NCBI GenBank assembly: GCA_017994055.1
Contig: JAGOLL010000006.1
Coordinates: 1 to 55,042, forward strand
Length of the DNA stretch: 55,042 nucleotides
From: Methanothrix sp.
GTDB lineage: Archaea; Halobacteriota; Methanosarcinia; Methanotrichales; Methanotrichaceae
Direction: 5' to 3'
A program made the position numbers and the translations under genes. How positions within the stretch are numbered: the first letter of the stretch is position 1; each line of letters opens with the position of its first letter. This document shows positions 6,890 through 15,672 of this stretch, in pieces. The notes below the pieces were generated by a model. That model did not search any database and was not told where the DNA came from. It was given only the letters and a program-made list of their open reading frames with translations.

Positions 6890-8977
6890 TCAATTATCAG
6901 ATCCCTGAGCCTCTACCCTCTTCTGATGACGGTACATGATAGCCAGAGCATCGGCCACCTCCTCCGGCGTGGAGAAGACGGGTATTCCTGCTTTTTCCAT
7001 ACTGATCACATCGGCCATGGCAAACTCCTTTCCCGCCACGCAGGCAATGATGGGCTTGCCCCTGTAGTTTATGGACCGGAGGGCCTCCACATAGCTGTCC
7101 AGTATCTCCGCCTGCAAGACCACAATGAAGCTTCCTACATCGTCGCTGTCCACGCCAATCTCAATGGTCTTCTTTACCGTCTCAGCATCCTGGCTGAAGG
7201 TGTAATCAACCGGATTCATGCCGCAGACGTAGTCCGGCAAGAGCTGCCGCAGCCGCTCCTTGAGATGGGGCTCCAGATCAGAGAGCCTCATGCCGTTGTC
7301 GGTGATGGCATCGGCGGCGATGACACCCAAAGAACCGGCATAGGTTATGATGAACACCCCCTCCCGGTCCGGCAGGGGCTGCTTGGATACGGCCCGGGCC
7401 AGGCCGAACATGTGCTCGTAGTCTCGGGCCCGGATGATGCCCGACTGGCTGAAGGCGGCACTGAAGACCTGATCGTCCCCGGCCAGAGAGGCGGTATGAG
7501 AAGCCACCGCCCTCTTGCCCGCATCGGTTCTCCCGGACTTGAGGACAATTATGGGCTTGTCTCTGGTGATCCGCCGGGCCACATCTATGAACCGGCGACC
7601 TCCCTTCACCGACTCCAGATACATGCAGATTACATTGATGTTCTCATCTTGGCTCACCGCCTCCAGTATATCGGTCTCATTTATGTCCAGCTTGTTTCCG
7701 ATGGTGGCGATGATCCCGAAGTCCATGATATGCCGCAGGCCCCAGAGCATCCCCGCCGCACAGACTCCCGCCTGGGATACGAGGCCTATATTGCCCATGG
7801 AGAGAGCATCCACTATGCCTATGGACTGGACCATGCTGCAGTGGGTGTTGATGATGCCGGAGCAGTTGGGCCCCAGCAGACGGACGCCGTACCTATCGGC
7901 GATCTCCTTCATGGACAGCTCTATCTTCTTGCCCTCATCTCCCAGTTCGGCAAAGCCGGCCGACTCCACCACAATGTAGCGCACCCCGCACTTGCAGCAC
8001 TCCTCCACCACATCCGGAGTCACCCCTGCCGAGACCAGGACTATGGCCACATCCACCGGCTCGGGCACGGCGCTGATGCGGGGATAGGTCTTGTGCCCGC
8101 AGATCTCATCGGCTCGGGGATTGATGGGATAGAGCTTTCCCCCAAACTTGTGGCTGACCAGATTGGTGAAGACATTCCAGCCCAGCTTTCCCGGCGTGCC
8201 GGAGGCACCTATGACCGCTATGCTCTTGGGATAGAAGAGGTCATGCAGGTCGAAGCTTGCTCCTGCCGCCGCCGAGGGCTGCGGCTGCCGGGGAGGGCCC
8301 AGGATGATGCGGGCGTCGACCACGCAGTAGCCATCGGGATAAAGAAAGACGGGATTCAGATCCATCTCCGAGATCTCGGGATTGGCCAGCACAAAATCGG
8401 ATATCGAGAGGATCAGCTTTTCCAGGGCGGGGATATCGGCAGAGTAGCCCCGATAGCCCTTGAGGAGGGCATAGCCCTTGATCTCCTCTATCATGTCCCG
8501 GGCATCGGATGCCAAGATGGGAAGGGAGCGGAAGGAGACGTCCTTCAATACCTCCACGAACACGCCCCCCAGGCCGAACATCAATACCGGCCCGAAGGTG
8601 GCATCATTGGCCACGCCTATGATGGCCTCCACCCCTGGCCGGGCCATCCTCTGCACCGATACCCCTTCCATCTTCTGGTCGGAGAATGCTTTCTCCATCT
8701 CCCGGTAGGCAGCTCTGACCACCCCGGCGTCATTTAAATTCAGCTTGACTCCGCCGGCATCGGATTTGTGTACGACCTCAGTCGAGAGCACCTTCATGGC
8801 CACCGGTGAGGCCAGGGTCTGGAATATGGCCACCGCCTCCTCCTCAGACCTTGCCACCTCTGCCCCACTGGTGGTGATCCCCAGGTCCTCCAGAATGGCT
8901 TTGCTCTCATGCTCCATCAGGTAGGTCCTTGACTCATCTTTGGCTCGATTTATGATTTCTCTAGATCTCTCTGCCAT
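6890..8977 (-). CDS. ADP-forming acyl-CoA (acetate-CoA) ligase, fused beta-alpha
   Basis: The product is 695 aa with the ATP-grasp (beta) half first (residues 1-225) and the CoA-binding/ligase (alpha) half after a Pro/Ala linker (245-690). This is a permuted fusion of the two subunits of ADP-forming acetyl-CoA synthetase. Both phosphorelay histidines are present: His70 in VVHKSDAGGV of the ATP-grasp half and His494 in VASHTASLAG of the ligase half. The Rossmann start SIAVIGASGTPGKLGWNVF and the LLGPNCSGIIN loop are intact. It converts acyl-CoA + ADP + Pi to acid + ATP, or the reverse. The acyl specificity cannot be read. In aceticlastic methanogens that use AMP-forming Acs, this enzyme may handle other acids. 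It is monocistronic. Confidence 0.85.
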   Translation of the reverse strand: MAERSREIINRAKDESRTYLMEHESKAILEDLGITTSGAEVARSEEEAVAIFQTLASPVAMKVLSTEVVHKSDAGGVKLNLNDAGVVRAAYREMEKAFSDQKMEGVSVQRMARPGVEAIIGVANDATFGPVLMFGLGGVFVEVLKDVSFRSLPILASDARDMIEEIKGYALLKGYRGYSADIPALEKLILSISDFVLANPEISEMDLNPVFLYPDGYCVVDARIILGPPRQPQPSAAAGASFDLHDLFYPKSIAVIGASGTPGKLGWNVFTNLVSHKFGGKLYPINPRADEICGHKTYPRISAVPEPVDVAIVLVSAGVTPDVVEECCKCGVRYIVVESAGFAELGDEGKKIELSMKEIADRYGVRLLGPNCSGIINTHCSMVQSIGIVDALSMGNIGLVSQAGVCAAGMLWGLRHIMDFGIIATIGNKLDINETDILEAVSQDENINVICMYLESVKGGRRFIDVARRITRDKPIIVLKSGRTDAGKRAVASHTASLAGDDQVFSAAFSQSGIIRARDYEHMFGLARAVSKQPLPDREGVFIITYAGSLGVIAADAITDNGMRLSDLEPHLKERLRQLLPDYVCGMNPVDYTFSQDAETVKKTIEIGVDSDDVGSFIVVLQAEILDSYVEALRSINYRGKPIIACVAGKEFAMADVISMEKAGIPVFSTPEEVADALAIMYRHQKRVEAQGSDN

Positions 8978-9313
8978 TTTGACCCCAGAATTTGATTTCT
9001 TTTAAGCAAGACTGGTAAGCACAGTGCATTTTATGTTTATACGGTTTTCTTCTTATCAGATCGCATTGACGGACCACACCTATTTCATTTTAATGGTCTT
9101 GCTCAGATCAGCGTCCACGAGGGCATCAGGACATGAGCAGATAGAGATATGAGATGCGATCAAATCTTCCCGGACTCGATGAAATATTATTACTATTACT
9201 ATATATTATATTTATGAAATAACCACAAGATAAATTATTATAGGAATCATCGACAGTAATATGAAATACCTCTTGAGAATACCTGAGCAGAATGATCCGG
9301 GTGGCAAGAGCAT
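8978..9313. other. Intergenic region with AT-rich promoter-like block
   Basis: This separates the acyl-CoA ligase from the XpaC/VWA/TelA operon. The stretch 9186-9240 is almost pure A/T and contains several TATA-like elements, which could drive the operon with a 5' leader of roughly 80-100 bases. GGTGG at 9300-9304 is a ribosome-binding site for the ATG at 9314. I see no ORF or RNA gene. Confidence 0.4.
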
Positions 9314-10057
9314 ATGGATAAAAAAAAGCGGATTAGACTATTGAGCCTGAATTTAGGCATTGCCGCAGCCAACATAATCACCTTCTCCCCGGGATTGATT
9401 GGATTGGAATTGGGCGGTGCCAGTGCATTGGCAACCGCCTTTGGCAGCACAGTAATCTTCTTGAGCGTCGCGGGGCTGATCTATGGCAATTATAAGCTCC
9501 TCGCTGAGCCGGAGAAGGCTGCTCCGATCAATAAGATGATTTCAGTGCAAGATTATATCAGAGGCCTGAATGAGTACAGGGAGATTAAGACATTCGAAAG
9601 AAGCATTGGACTGCTGCTGGATCAAATTGAGAGGCTGCAGAAAAAGAACAGAACAATCCGGGATATCCTTCTGCAGATCTTCAGCGATTCTGAGATCGCC
9701 TACAGGAAATTTGATGCGGTCATCTCCGAGGTAGAGAGGATATTCTTTATCAACATTCGCAGCATCCTCAATAAGCTGAATGCATTTGATGAAGATGACT
9801 ACATTTTTATCAGGAAAAAACATGAAACAGGAGGTTTTTCGGAGCAACTCATGGAAGAAAAATTTAAGGTTTATGACGAATATATAAAATTTGTAGATGC
9901 AGCCATTGAAGACAACGAACAGATATTGCTGAAGCTGGATAAGCTGCTTTTGGAGATTTCAGGATTAAATTGCATTGAAAGCGGCGAGATGGAGCAGATG
10001 GCCGGCATGATTGAGATCGATAATCTGATCAAACAGGCAAAATATTATAAAAATTGA
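9314..10057 (+). CDS. Membrane coiled-coil protein, XpaC-like (5-bromo-4-chloroindolyl phosphate hydrolysis family)
   Basis: The product is 247 aa. Two adjacent hydrophobic spans lie at residues about 10-32 and 40-62 (LNLGIAAANIITFSPGLIGL, STVIFLSVAGLIYGNY). A cytoplasmic helical domain follows, rich in Lys, Glu, Ile and Leu (SIGLLLDQIERLQKKNRTIR, VISEVERIFFINIRSIL). The layout of N-terminal membrane hairpin plus helical bundle, next to a TelA-family gene, matches the bacterial xpaC-telA (yaaN-like) pairing. On residues alone the assignment is tentative. It is 15 bases from the VWA gene, so first in a three-gene operon. Confidence 0.5.
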   Translation: MDKKKRIRLLSLNLGIAAANIITFSPGLIGLELGGASALATAFGSTVIFLSVAGLIYGNYKLLAEPEKAAPINKMISVQDYIRGLNEYREIKTFERSIGLLLDQIERLQKKNRTIRDILLQIFSDSEIAYRKFDAVISEVERIFFINIRSILNKLNAFDEDDYIFIRKKHETGGFSEQLMEEKFKVYDEYIKFVDAAIEDNEQILLKLDKLLLEISGLNCIESGEMEQMAGMIEIDNLIKQAKYYKN

Positions 10058-10072
10058 GGACGGGAAATAGGC

Positions 10073-11731
10073 ATGATAGATGAGAAAAACAAGAATGTGC
10101 TTTTAAAGATAGCGGGGTTGGCATTTTCAGTATTTCTTCTGACTTTTGCAGGGATGTACATATTCGGAACGACAAACACAGATCTAACTCTGCCCACCAT
10201 CATAAAAGGAATCGATGTGACCAATGTCGCGCATAAGGGTGTACCGATTGAGATTGATGGCACAGATCTAAAAGACATCCTGCCCGATATCTCCAAATAT
10301 CCGCCTCAGGTTGAGAAAAGCACAACCAGCTACATCGAAATTTTCTCCTCTCCGGAAAAAGCTGGCAGCGGCACCGATGGCTGGCTGACAGAAGTGGCCA
10401 GGGACTTCAATAGGGCTGAGATGATTATTGAAGGCAAACAGGTATCTGTAAGACTGAGAGGAATCGCTTCTGGCCAAGGCGCTGATTATATTACTTCCCA
10501 AAAGCATTTGCCGGATGCTTATACTCCGTCCAATGAACTATGGGGGGAGATGATCATCTCCCGAGGGACCAAAGCCGAATTGATCCAAAAGAGGCTCGCC
10601 GGCAATGTGGCTGGAATCCTTCTCACCAAGGCCAAGAGAGAGGAGCTGGAAGGCAGATACGGGAAAATCAATATCACGACGATTATCAATGCTGTCGCAA
10701 AAAACCAGCTACAGATGGGCTACACCAATCCTCTTGCCAGTTCAACCGGACTGAACTTTTTGATATCGACATTGCAGGCTATTGATGGAAGCAATCCATT
10801 GAGTTACAGAGCTGTATCTGGATTTGAGAGCTTCCAGGACAATATTCCCGTGGTCGCCTATACCACTCTACAGATGCGGGAATCTGCCAGATCGGGAATC
10901 TTGGAAGGTTTCATCCTGGAATATCAGACCTATATCAATACTCCAGATATCAGATCCTATGAATTCATTCCTTTTGGGGTCAGACACGACAGTCCGATTT
11001 ATGCGATTGGAGAGATTTCTCCGGAAAAGATGAAAATATTAAGCGAGTTCATCGACTTCACTCAGCGGGAGAAGTACCAGAAGCTGGCCAATGAATATGG
11101 TTTTAACGGCCTTGACCAATACCAACCCGAGTCCGGACCGGTCAGCGGTGATGTGATTATTCAGGCTCAGAAGATCTGGAAAGAAGAGAAAGACCCCATG
11201 CCCATTTGCGCCATATTTGTGGCTGATGTCTCAGGCAGCATGGAGGGCGAGCCGCTGAATAAATTGAAGCGCTCATTGATGGAAGGCCAGAAATATATCG
11301 GCAATGACAATCTGGTTGGCCTGATATCTTACTCAGATGATGTCCATATCGATCTGCCCATTTCCAAATTCGAACTGAAAAACAGGTCTCTGTTCTCCGG
11401 GGCAGTTCATGACCTGCAGACCGGTGGGAGCACAGCAACCTTTGATGGGATCGCCGTGGCCCTGGACATGCTCCAAAAGGAGAAGGAAAAAGATCCCAAT
11501 CTTAAACTGAGGATCTTCGTTCTCAGCGACGGGGAGACAAATAGAGGCCATTCTTTGAATGAAATCAGAGGCATAGTAGAGGAATCTGGAATACCAATAT
11601 ACACAATCGGCTATAACGCTGATATCGAGGCGCTGAGGGAGATTTCCAGAATCAATGAGGCTGCCAGCATAAACGCCGATACAGATGACGTTGTTTACGA
11701 GCTGCGCAATCTGTTCAACGCTGAAATGTAA
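10073..11731 (+). CDS. Membrane-anchored extracellular solute-binding-like plus VWA domain protein
   Basis: The product is 552 aa. A single membrane span at about residues 10-31 (IAGLAFSVFLLTFAGMYIFG) orients the rest outward. Residues 65-370 resemble a type 2 periplasmic binding protein fold (TSYIEIFSSPEKAG, WGEMIISRGTKAEL, AISGF-like strands, SPIYAIGEIS). Residues 375-550 are a von Willebrand A domain with a complete MIDAS: D385-x-S387-x-S389 (DVSGS), a TGGSTATFDGI loop and VLSDGETNRG. Binding-protein/VWA fusions are known beside TelA and XpaC proteins in bacteria. A metal-dependent adhesion or chaperone-like role for the VWA is inferred. GAGGACGGG upstream is the ribosome-binding site. The stop directly abuts the telA start. 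Confidence 0.7.
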   Translation: MIDEKNKNVLLKIAGLAFSVFLLTFAGMYIFGTTNTDLTLPTIIKGIDVTNVAHKGVPIEIDGTDLKDILPDISKYPPQVEKSTTSYIEIFSSPEKAGSGTDGWLTEVARDFNRAEMIIEGKQVSVRLRGIASGQGADYITSQKHLPDAYTPSNELWGEMIISRGTKAELIQKRLAGNVAGILLTKAKREELEGRYGKINITTIINAVAKNQLQMGYTNPLASSTGLNFLISTLQAIDGSNPLSYRAVSGFESFQDNIPVVAYTTLQMRESARSGILEGFILEYQTYINTPDIRSYEFIPFGVRHDSPIYAIGEISPEKMKILSEFIDFTQREKYQKLANEYGFNGLDQYQPESGPVSGDVIIQAQKIWKEEKDPMPICAIFVADVSGSMEGEPLNKLKRSLMEGQKYIGNDNLVGLISYSDDVHIDLPISKFELKNRSLFSGAVHDLQTGGSTATFDGIAVALDMLQKEKEKDPNLKLRIFVLSDGETNRGHSLNEIRGIVEESGIPIYTIGYNADIEALREISRINEAASINADTDDVVYELRNLFNAEM

Positions 11732-12907
11732 ATGCAGGAGGATCGGGATGGCATAGGAGGGATTGAGATAGCTTTTAACATGGAAGTGCCCGATGAAAAA
11801 ACAATAAAGGACGATGTCCTGGAGCAGGTCAAGCCGGTACCGGAAGAAGTAGCCCAGCTTCAAGCTCTGGCGGAGAGCAATGTTGGCGAGATTCTGAACA
11901 TGGATGTGGATGAATTTGCCAAGAAGAAGGCCATTATTCAGTCAATTGAGTCTTTTGGGGCGGACTCGATTAAGAGTTCTGCAGTAAAAAACTCCATGCT
12001 GCAGATGGCAGTGGGTAGCCTCTCTAAAAACGGAGACGAAGGGGGCGTTGTGGCAAAAGGCTTGATGGAGCTGCACCGGGAATTAGAGGACCTGGATCCA
12101 AGCCTGATCGACTTCACCAAGACCGGCATCTTGGGCATGGTATTCAATCCCATCCGGGCTTATTTTGCCAGATATCAGAAAGCAGAATCTGCAATTGCAG
12201 ATATCATCGCCTCTTTGGAAAAAGGGAAAATAAGCCTCAAAAACGACAACATCACTCTGGAAATCGAGCAGCAGGCATTGCGCGATCTGACTCGAAAGCT
12301 GATGAAAGAGGTCCAGCTCGGTGCCCTGATGGACGAATCGATCAAAATGCAGATTGAAGAGGCAAGATCCAGGAGCGAGGCCCCGGAAAAAATTAAATTT
12401 GTCACTGAAGAGATCCTATTTCCGCTGCGGCAGAGGATCATGGATATGCAGCAGATGATCGTCGTCAATCAGCAGGGTGTAATGGCGACAGAGGTTGTGA
12501 TCAGGAATAATAAGGAGCTGATGAGGGGGGTAGAAAGGGCCAAGACGGTAACGATATCCGCTTTGCGCATTGGGGTGATGGTTGCCGGAGCCCTATACAA
12601 CCAGAAGATAGTCCTCCAGAAGATTCAAGCTCTCAATGAGACCACCAATCATATCATAAGCAGCACCTCTCAGATGCTTAAGGCACAAGGGGCGGAGATC
12701 CAGAGAGATTCAATGGAGAGCAACATCTCGGTCCAGACGCTGAAGACTGCCTTTGCCGATGTTATGGACGCATTGGATTCCATAAGCAGCTATAAGCAGG
12801 AGGCTCTACCAAAGATGAGGGATACCATCGAGCAGTTCAAGGAACTGGCTGCCAGAGGCGAAGAGCAGATTGAGAGGCTTGAGAAGGGCCAAAAGCTGAC
12901 CCGATAG
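11732..12907 (+). CDS. Toxic anion resistance protein, TelA family
   Basis: The product is 391 aa, soluble and nearly all helical. The TelA (PF05816-type) core is clear from residue about 240 on: MIVVNQQGVMATEVVIRNN, ELMRGVERAKTVTISALRIG, then ALYNQKIVLQKIQALNETTN and MLKAQGAEIQRDSMESNIS. The N-terminal 50 residues are acidic and variable. The ATG immediately follows the VWA stop; an internal ATG at 11780 would remove 16 residues. TelA proteins belong to the Ter/Tel stress module and are linked to tellurite, peptide antibiotic and envelope stress. Their biochemical activity is not established. Position in the operon says it acts with the XpaC-like and VWA proteins at the membrane. Confidence 0.8.
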   Translation: MQEDRDGIGGIEIAFNMEVPDEKTIKDDVLEQVKPVPEEVAQLQALAESNVGEILNMDVDEFAKKKAIIQSIESFGADSIKSSAVKNSMLQMAVGSLSKNGDEGGVVAKGLMELHRELEDLDPSLIDFTKTGILGMVFNPIRAYFARYQKAESAIADIIASLEKGKISLKNDNITLEIEQQALRDLTRKLMKEVQLGALMDESIKMQIEEARSRSEAPEKIKFVTEEILFPLRQRIMDMQQMIVVNQQGVMATEVVIRNNKELMRGVERAKTVTISALRIGVMVAGALYNQKIVLQKIQALNETTNHIISSTSQMLKAQGAEIQRDSMESNISVQTLKTAFADVMDALDSISSYKQEALPKMRDTIEQFKELAARGEEQIERLEKGQKLTR

Positions 12908-13548
12908 TATAAGCGGGAATGGCTATAAAATCAGCTAAATCGAGCCTCGGGCGGGTCAGCACCGATCCACAGCGCCCTGTTAGCAGGAGCCAAACACATA
13001 AGTGATGGCCTAATCCCGCCCCGAGCCCGACTCAAAGCCTGAACAGACGGGCAAACACAGCGCTGCACAATGGCGCAGCGTCCTTTTCAGGGAAGCCCGA
13101 AGGCACCGCCAGATGCCGGATCTGTTGTCTGCTCTCTCATAGGCTTTGTGCCGCGCCCTGGGCCAATGGCGAGGTACTCCAGATCCAGCCGATTTAAAAG
13201 CTTGCTACGCCGATCAAGGCGTGCATATCTCAGACCCATTTGGTCTATATCGGCCTTTTCTGGTAAGGATCCGAAGGTGCTGCCTTAATGGCAGCATCTC
13301 TCAGCCTAATGAGCGCTCGTGGCGCATCTACGGTGGGATCCGCCCATCGAACTCTCTTCTGTACTGGGAGATTGTCGGAAATCCTGTCCTCGTTCTTGCT
13401 GCGCAAAACGCGGCAAACTACATATAATATCGTTATAGATACTTATAGCTGGCGGTTGGATCCGCAAGGTCCGCTTCTCTGAAGATACGGAAAGCTTTAT
13501 CTCTTTTTATCCAGCATTACTCTAGTTCAATTTCACGGAGCTTTATTG
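12908..13548. other. Long intergenic region, possible eroded coding sequence
   Basis: The region is 640 bases long. Its first 200 bases are GC-rich with no convincing frame. Around 13140-13430 there is an open frame ending in WEIVGNPVLVLAAQNAANYI, but its composition is not protein-like and I know no homologue. The last 60 bases hold the promoter of the AAA ATPase gene. No tRNA or other RNA fold was recognised. Confidence 0.3.
13489..13502 (+). promoter_or_regulatory. BRE/TATA promoter of the AAA ATPase gene
   Basis: GGAAAG (BRE) followed by CTTTATCT (TATA) predicts a start near 13525. This leaves a short leader that contains GGAG (13537-13540), eight bases ahead of the ATG at 13549. The site decides for that ATG over the TTG just before it. 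Confidence 0.5.
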
Positions 13549-14841
13549 ATGGGCGCAGAGAATGGCTGGGATAAGTTGGCTGCTATTGATGTTGCTGAGC
13601 TGCTCTTAACTGCAGACATATATAACCGCAAAGAAAATTTGACCGAGGACGACCTGCCACCCAATATCCGCAAGCATTACTTCGATGCCGAGACCAGAGG
13701 CGTAAAAAGGCCGATCTATGTGACCAGCTCCGATGTGGAGAAGATCTACAGAATCGGCAATGTCAAATCGCTAATAAAGGATCTCACCTTTGTGGCCTTC
13801 GAGGAGTTCGGTTCCCAGCTCCGGCTCACCGTATTCGATGTGGCTGCCAGATGGTTTGCCAATCAGAACGACCTGGACCGGATCAGATCCAATCCGACCC
13901 TTGCTTATTTTTTCGAGAACTATGACTCGATCAATGTCAGCTATGCCCAGGCCCGAGAAAATAATAAGCCCCTCTCAGCCGATCGGGAGTGGATCGATGC
14001 CCGGATTAAAGAGCTGTGCAAGGATGAAAAGGAAGCCGACGACCTTCTCAAGCTGGCCTATATCAAGGCCCCGGAGGATGTGAGAGACAGCATATCCGGA
14101 CTGGTGCTCAATGAAGAGCAGAAAGCGGAGATTGAGAAGATGGCAAAAGCCCTCAAGAACCGCAAGTACCTGGAGGAGATCGGCCTGTATGAGATAGGAA
14201 AGCTGCTCTTCGTCGGACCCCCTGGCACAGGAAAGACATCCACCGCCAGGGCCCTATCCAGGCGCTTCTCTCTGCCCATGGTTGAGGTTCGGCTGTCCAT
14301 GATCACCAGCCAGTACCTGGGAGAGACATCCAAGAACATCGATAAGGTCTTTGATCTGGCCAAGAGGCTCGCTCCCTGCATCCTGCTCATAGACGAGTTC
14401 GACTTTGTGGCTAAGACCAGGACATCCGACGAGCATGGAGCCATGAAGAGAGCGGTCAACTCCCTGCTCAAGGCCATAGATGAGATCAGCCTGGTGGAGC
14501 ATGGGGTCTTGCTCCTGGCCGCCACAAACCATCCTCAGCTCCTGGATTATGCCGCCTGGAGGAGGTTTGACAAGGTATTGACCTTCCCCCTGCCGGATTT
14601 GGCCATGAGACGGATGATACTGGACAAGGTCCTCTCCCCCATAGATGTCCAGGCGGATACGCTTAAGCTGGCGGAGTTGACCGAGGGCTACTCCGGCTCA
14701 GACCTGCGCCTGGTGATCCGGGAGGCGGTGCTCAATGCCTTGCTGGAGGATAGAAGGAATCTTGATCAGGAGGATCTGGAGAGGTCGGTGGGGGAGTTCA
14801 GGCGCCGCATATCCGATTACAGAAGAAGTGTTGCCGCTTAG
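13549..14841 (+). CDS. AAA-family ATPase
   Basis: The product is 430 aa. Residues 1-205 are a helical N-terminal domain of unknown type. Residues 215-425 are an AAA module: Walker [10 protein letters not shown] at about 223-231, pore-loop region SQYLGETSKNID, Walker B LLIDEFD at about 279-285, sensor 1 in AATNHPQLLD, and a C-terminal lid with GYSGSDLRLVIREA. It is close in sequence to the Cdc48/proteasome-ATPase class but has one ring domain. The arginine finger region AAWRRFDKVL is present. Substrates are unknown. It is followed after 68 bases by the metallo-hydrolase gene. Confidence 0.75.
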   Translation: MGAENGWDKLAAIDVAELLLTADIYNRKENLTEDDLPPNIRKHYFDAETRGVKRPIYVTSSDVEKIYRIGNVKSLIKDLTFVAFEEFGSQLRLTVFDVAARWFANQNDLDRIRSNPTLAYFFENYDSINVSYAQARENNKPLSADREWIDARIKELCKDEKEADDLLKLAYIKAPEDVRDSISGLVLNEEQKAEIEKMAKALKNRKYLEEIGLYEIGKLLFVGPPGTGKTSTARALSRRFSLPMVEVRLSMITSQYLGETSKNIDKVFDLAKRLAPCILLIDEFDFVAKTRTSDEHGAMKRAVNSLLKAIDEISLVEHGVLLLAATNHPQLLDYAAWRRFDKVLTFPLPDLAMRRMILDKVLSPIDVQADTLKLAELTEGYSGSDLRLVIREAVLNALLEDRRNLDQEDLERSVGEFRRRISDYRRSVAA

Positions 14842-14909
14842 AAGAAGAACACAATTGAGATGTTGGAGTCACTGCTGCAGCATGATGATGAACAATCAAT
14901 GAGGATCAG

Positions 14910-15653
14910 ATGAAGATCACTCTGCTGGGAACGGGAGATGCCATAGGTACCCCCAAGATCGGATGCAAATGTCCCGCCTGCATGGATGCACTAAGGGGAG
15001 GGCGGAGCCGGAGGATGAGGTTCTCTGTTCTTATCGAGTCGGACGAAGAGGACGGCAGAGTCCTTGTAGACAGCAGCCCTGACCTGCGGTGGCAGCTCCT
15101 GAAAAAGGATATCGCCAAGGTGGACGGGGTGATCTGGACTCATGCCCATTATGATCACTATGCTGGATTTGGGGACTTTCACCGGGTGCAGAGCCACGTC
15201 GATGTCTATGCCCTAAAGGAGACCATGGACTATATCCTCAACTATCTTTATTTCCTCTCCCCGGTCCGTCATGATGTAGAGGCCTATCAGCCCTTTGAGA
15301 TCGCGGGAATGCAGTTTACTCTCCTGCCGGTAAATCATCCCCCTCTGGAGACGGTGGGAGTGCGGATAGACGACGGCCAGAAGGTGGTGGTTATTACCAG
15401 TGACACCAAGATGGAGATCCCCGAGAAAAGCCTGGAGCTGATGAAGGGAGCGGATCTGATGCTGGCCGATGCCATCACCCCGCCCGGCTATACCATCAGC
15501 AAGCACATGACTGCTGATGAGGCCATGCTCCTGGGAGAGAGGCTGGAGGCTAAGAGGCTGCTTCTCACCCATTGCAGCCACCTCTATCCGCCTCATGAGA
15601 TAGCCCTGAAGAAGTGGCCGCTGGGGCACGACATGATGGAGATTGTGCTCTAG
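14910..15653 (+). CDS. MBL-fold metallo-hydrolase, PhnP-like
   Basis: The product is 247 aa. The metallo-beta-lactamase metal motif THAHYDH carries H78, H80, D82 and H83. Further ligands are in PVNHPP, ITSDTK and the C-terminal LLTHCSHLYPPHE. The N-terminal GTPKIGCKCPAC segment is typical of PhnP-like phosphodiesterases (cyclic ribose phosphate or RNA-type substrates), where such cysteines can bind a structural Zn. The start LLGTGDAIGTP is the usual first strand. The natural substrate in archaea is not known. The transglutaminase gene begins 19 bases downstream, so the two may be co-transcribed, but no functional link is visible. Confidence 0.75.
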   Translation: MKITLLGTGDAIGTPKIGCKCPACMDALRGGRSRRMRFSVLIESDEEDGRVLVDSSPDLRWQLLKKDIAKVDGVIWTHAHYDHYAGFGDFHRVQSHVDVYALKETMDYILNYLYFLSPVRHDVEAYQPFEIAGMQFTLLPVNHPPLETVGVRIDDGQKVVVITSDTKMEIPEKSLELMKGADLMLADAITPPGYTISKHMTADEAMLLGERLEAKRLLLTHCSHLYPPHEIALKKWPLGHDMMEIVL

Positions 15654-15672
15654 AAGGCAACGGGAGTTGGAA

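Noticed and set aside
6839..8737. Open frame of 632 codons on the plus strand
   Set aside because: It is antisense to the acyl-CoA ligase gene. It is rich in His, Gly and Asp as expected from a shadow of that GC-rich gene, and shows no domain.
13146..13427. 93-codon open frame before the AAA ATPase gene
   Set aside because: Composition and codon pattern are not protein-like, it has no ribosome-binding site, and its end overlaps promoter-like sequence.
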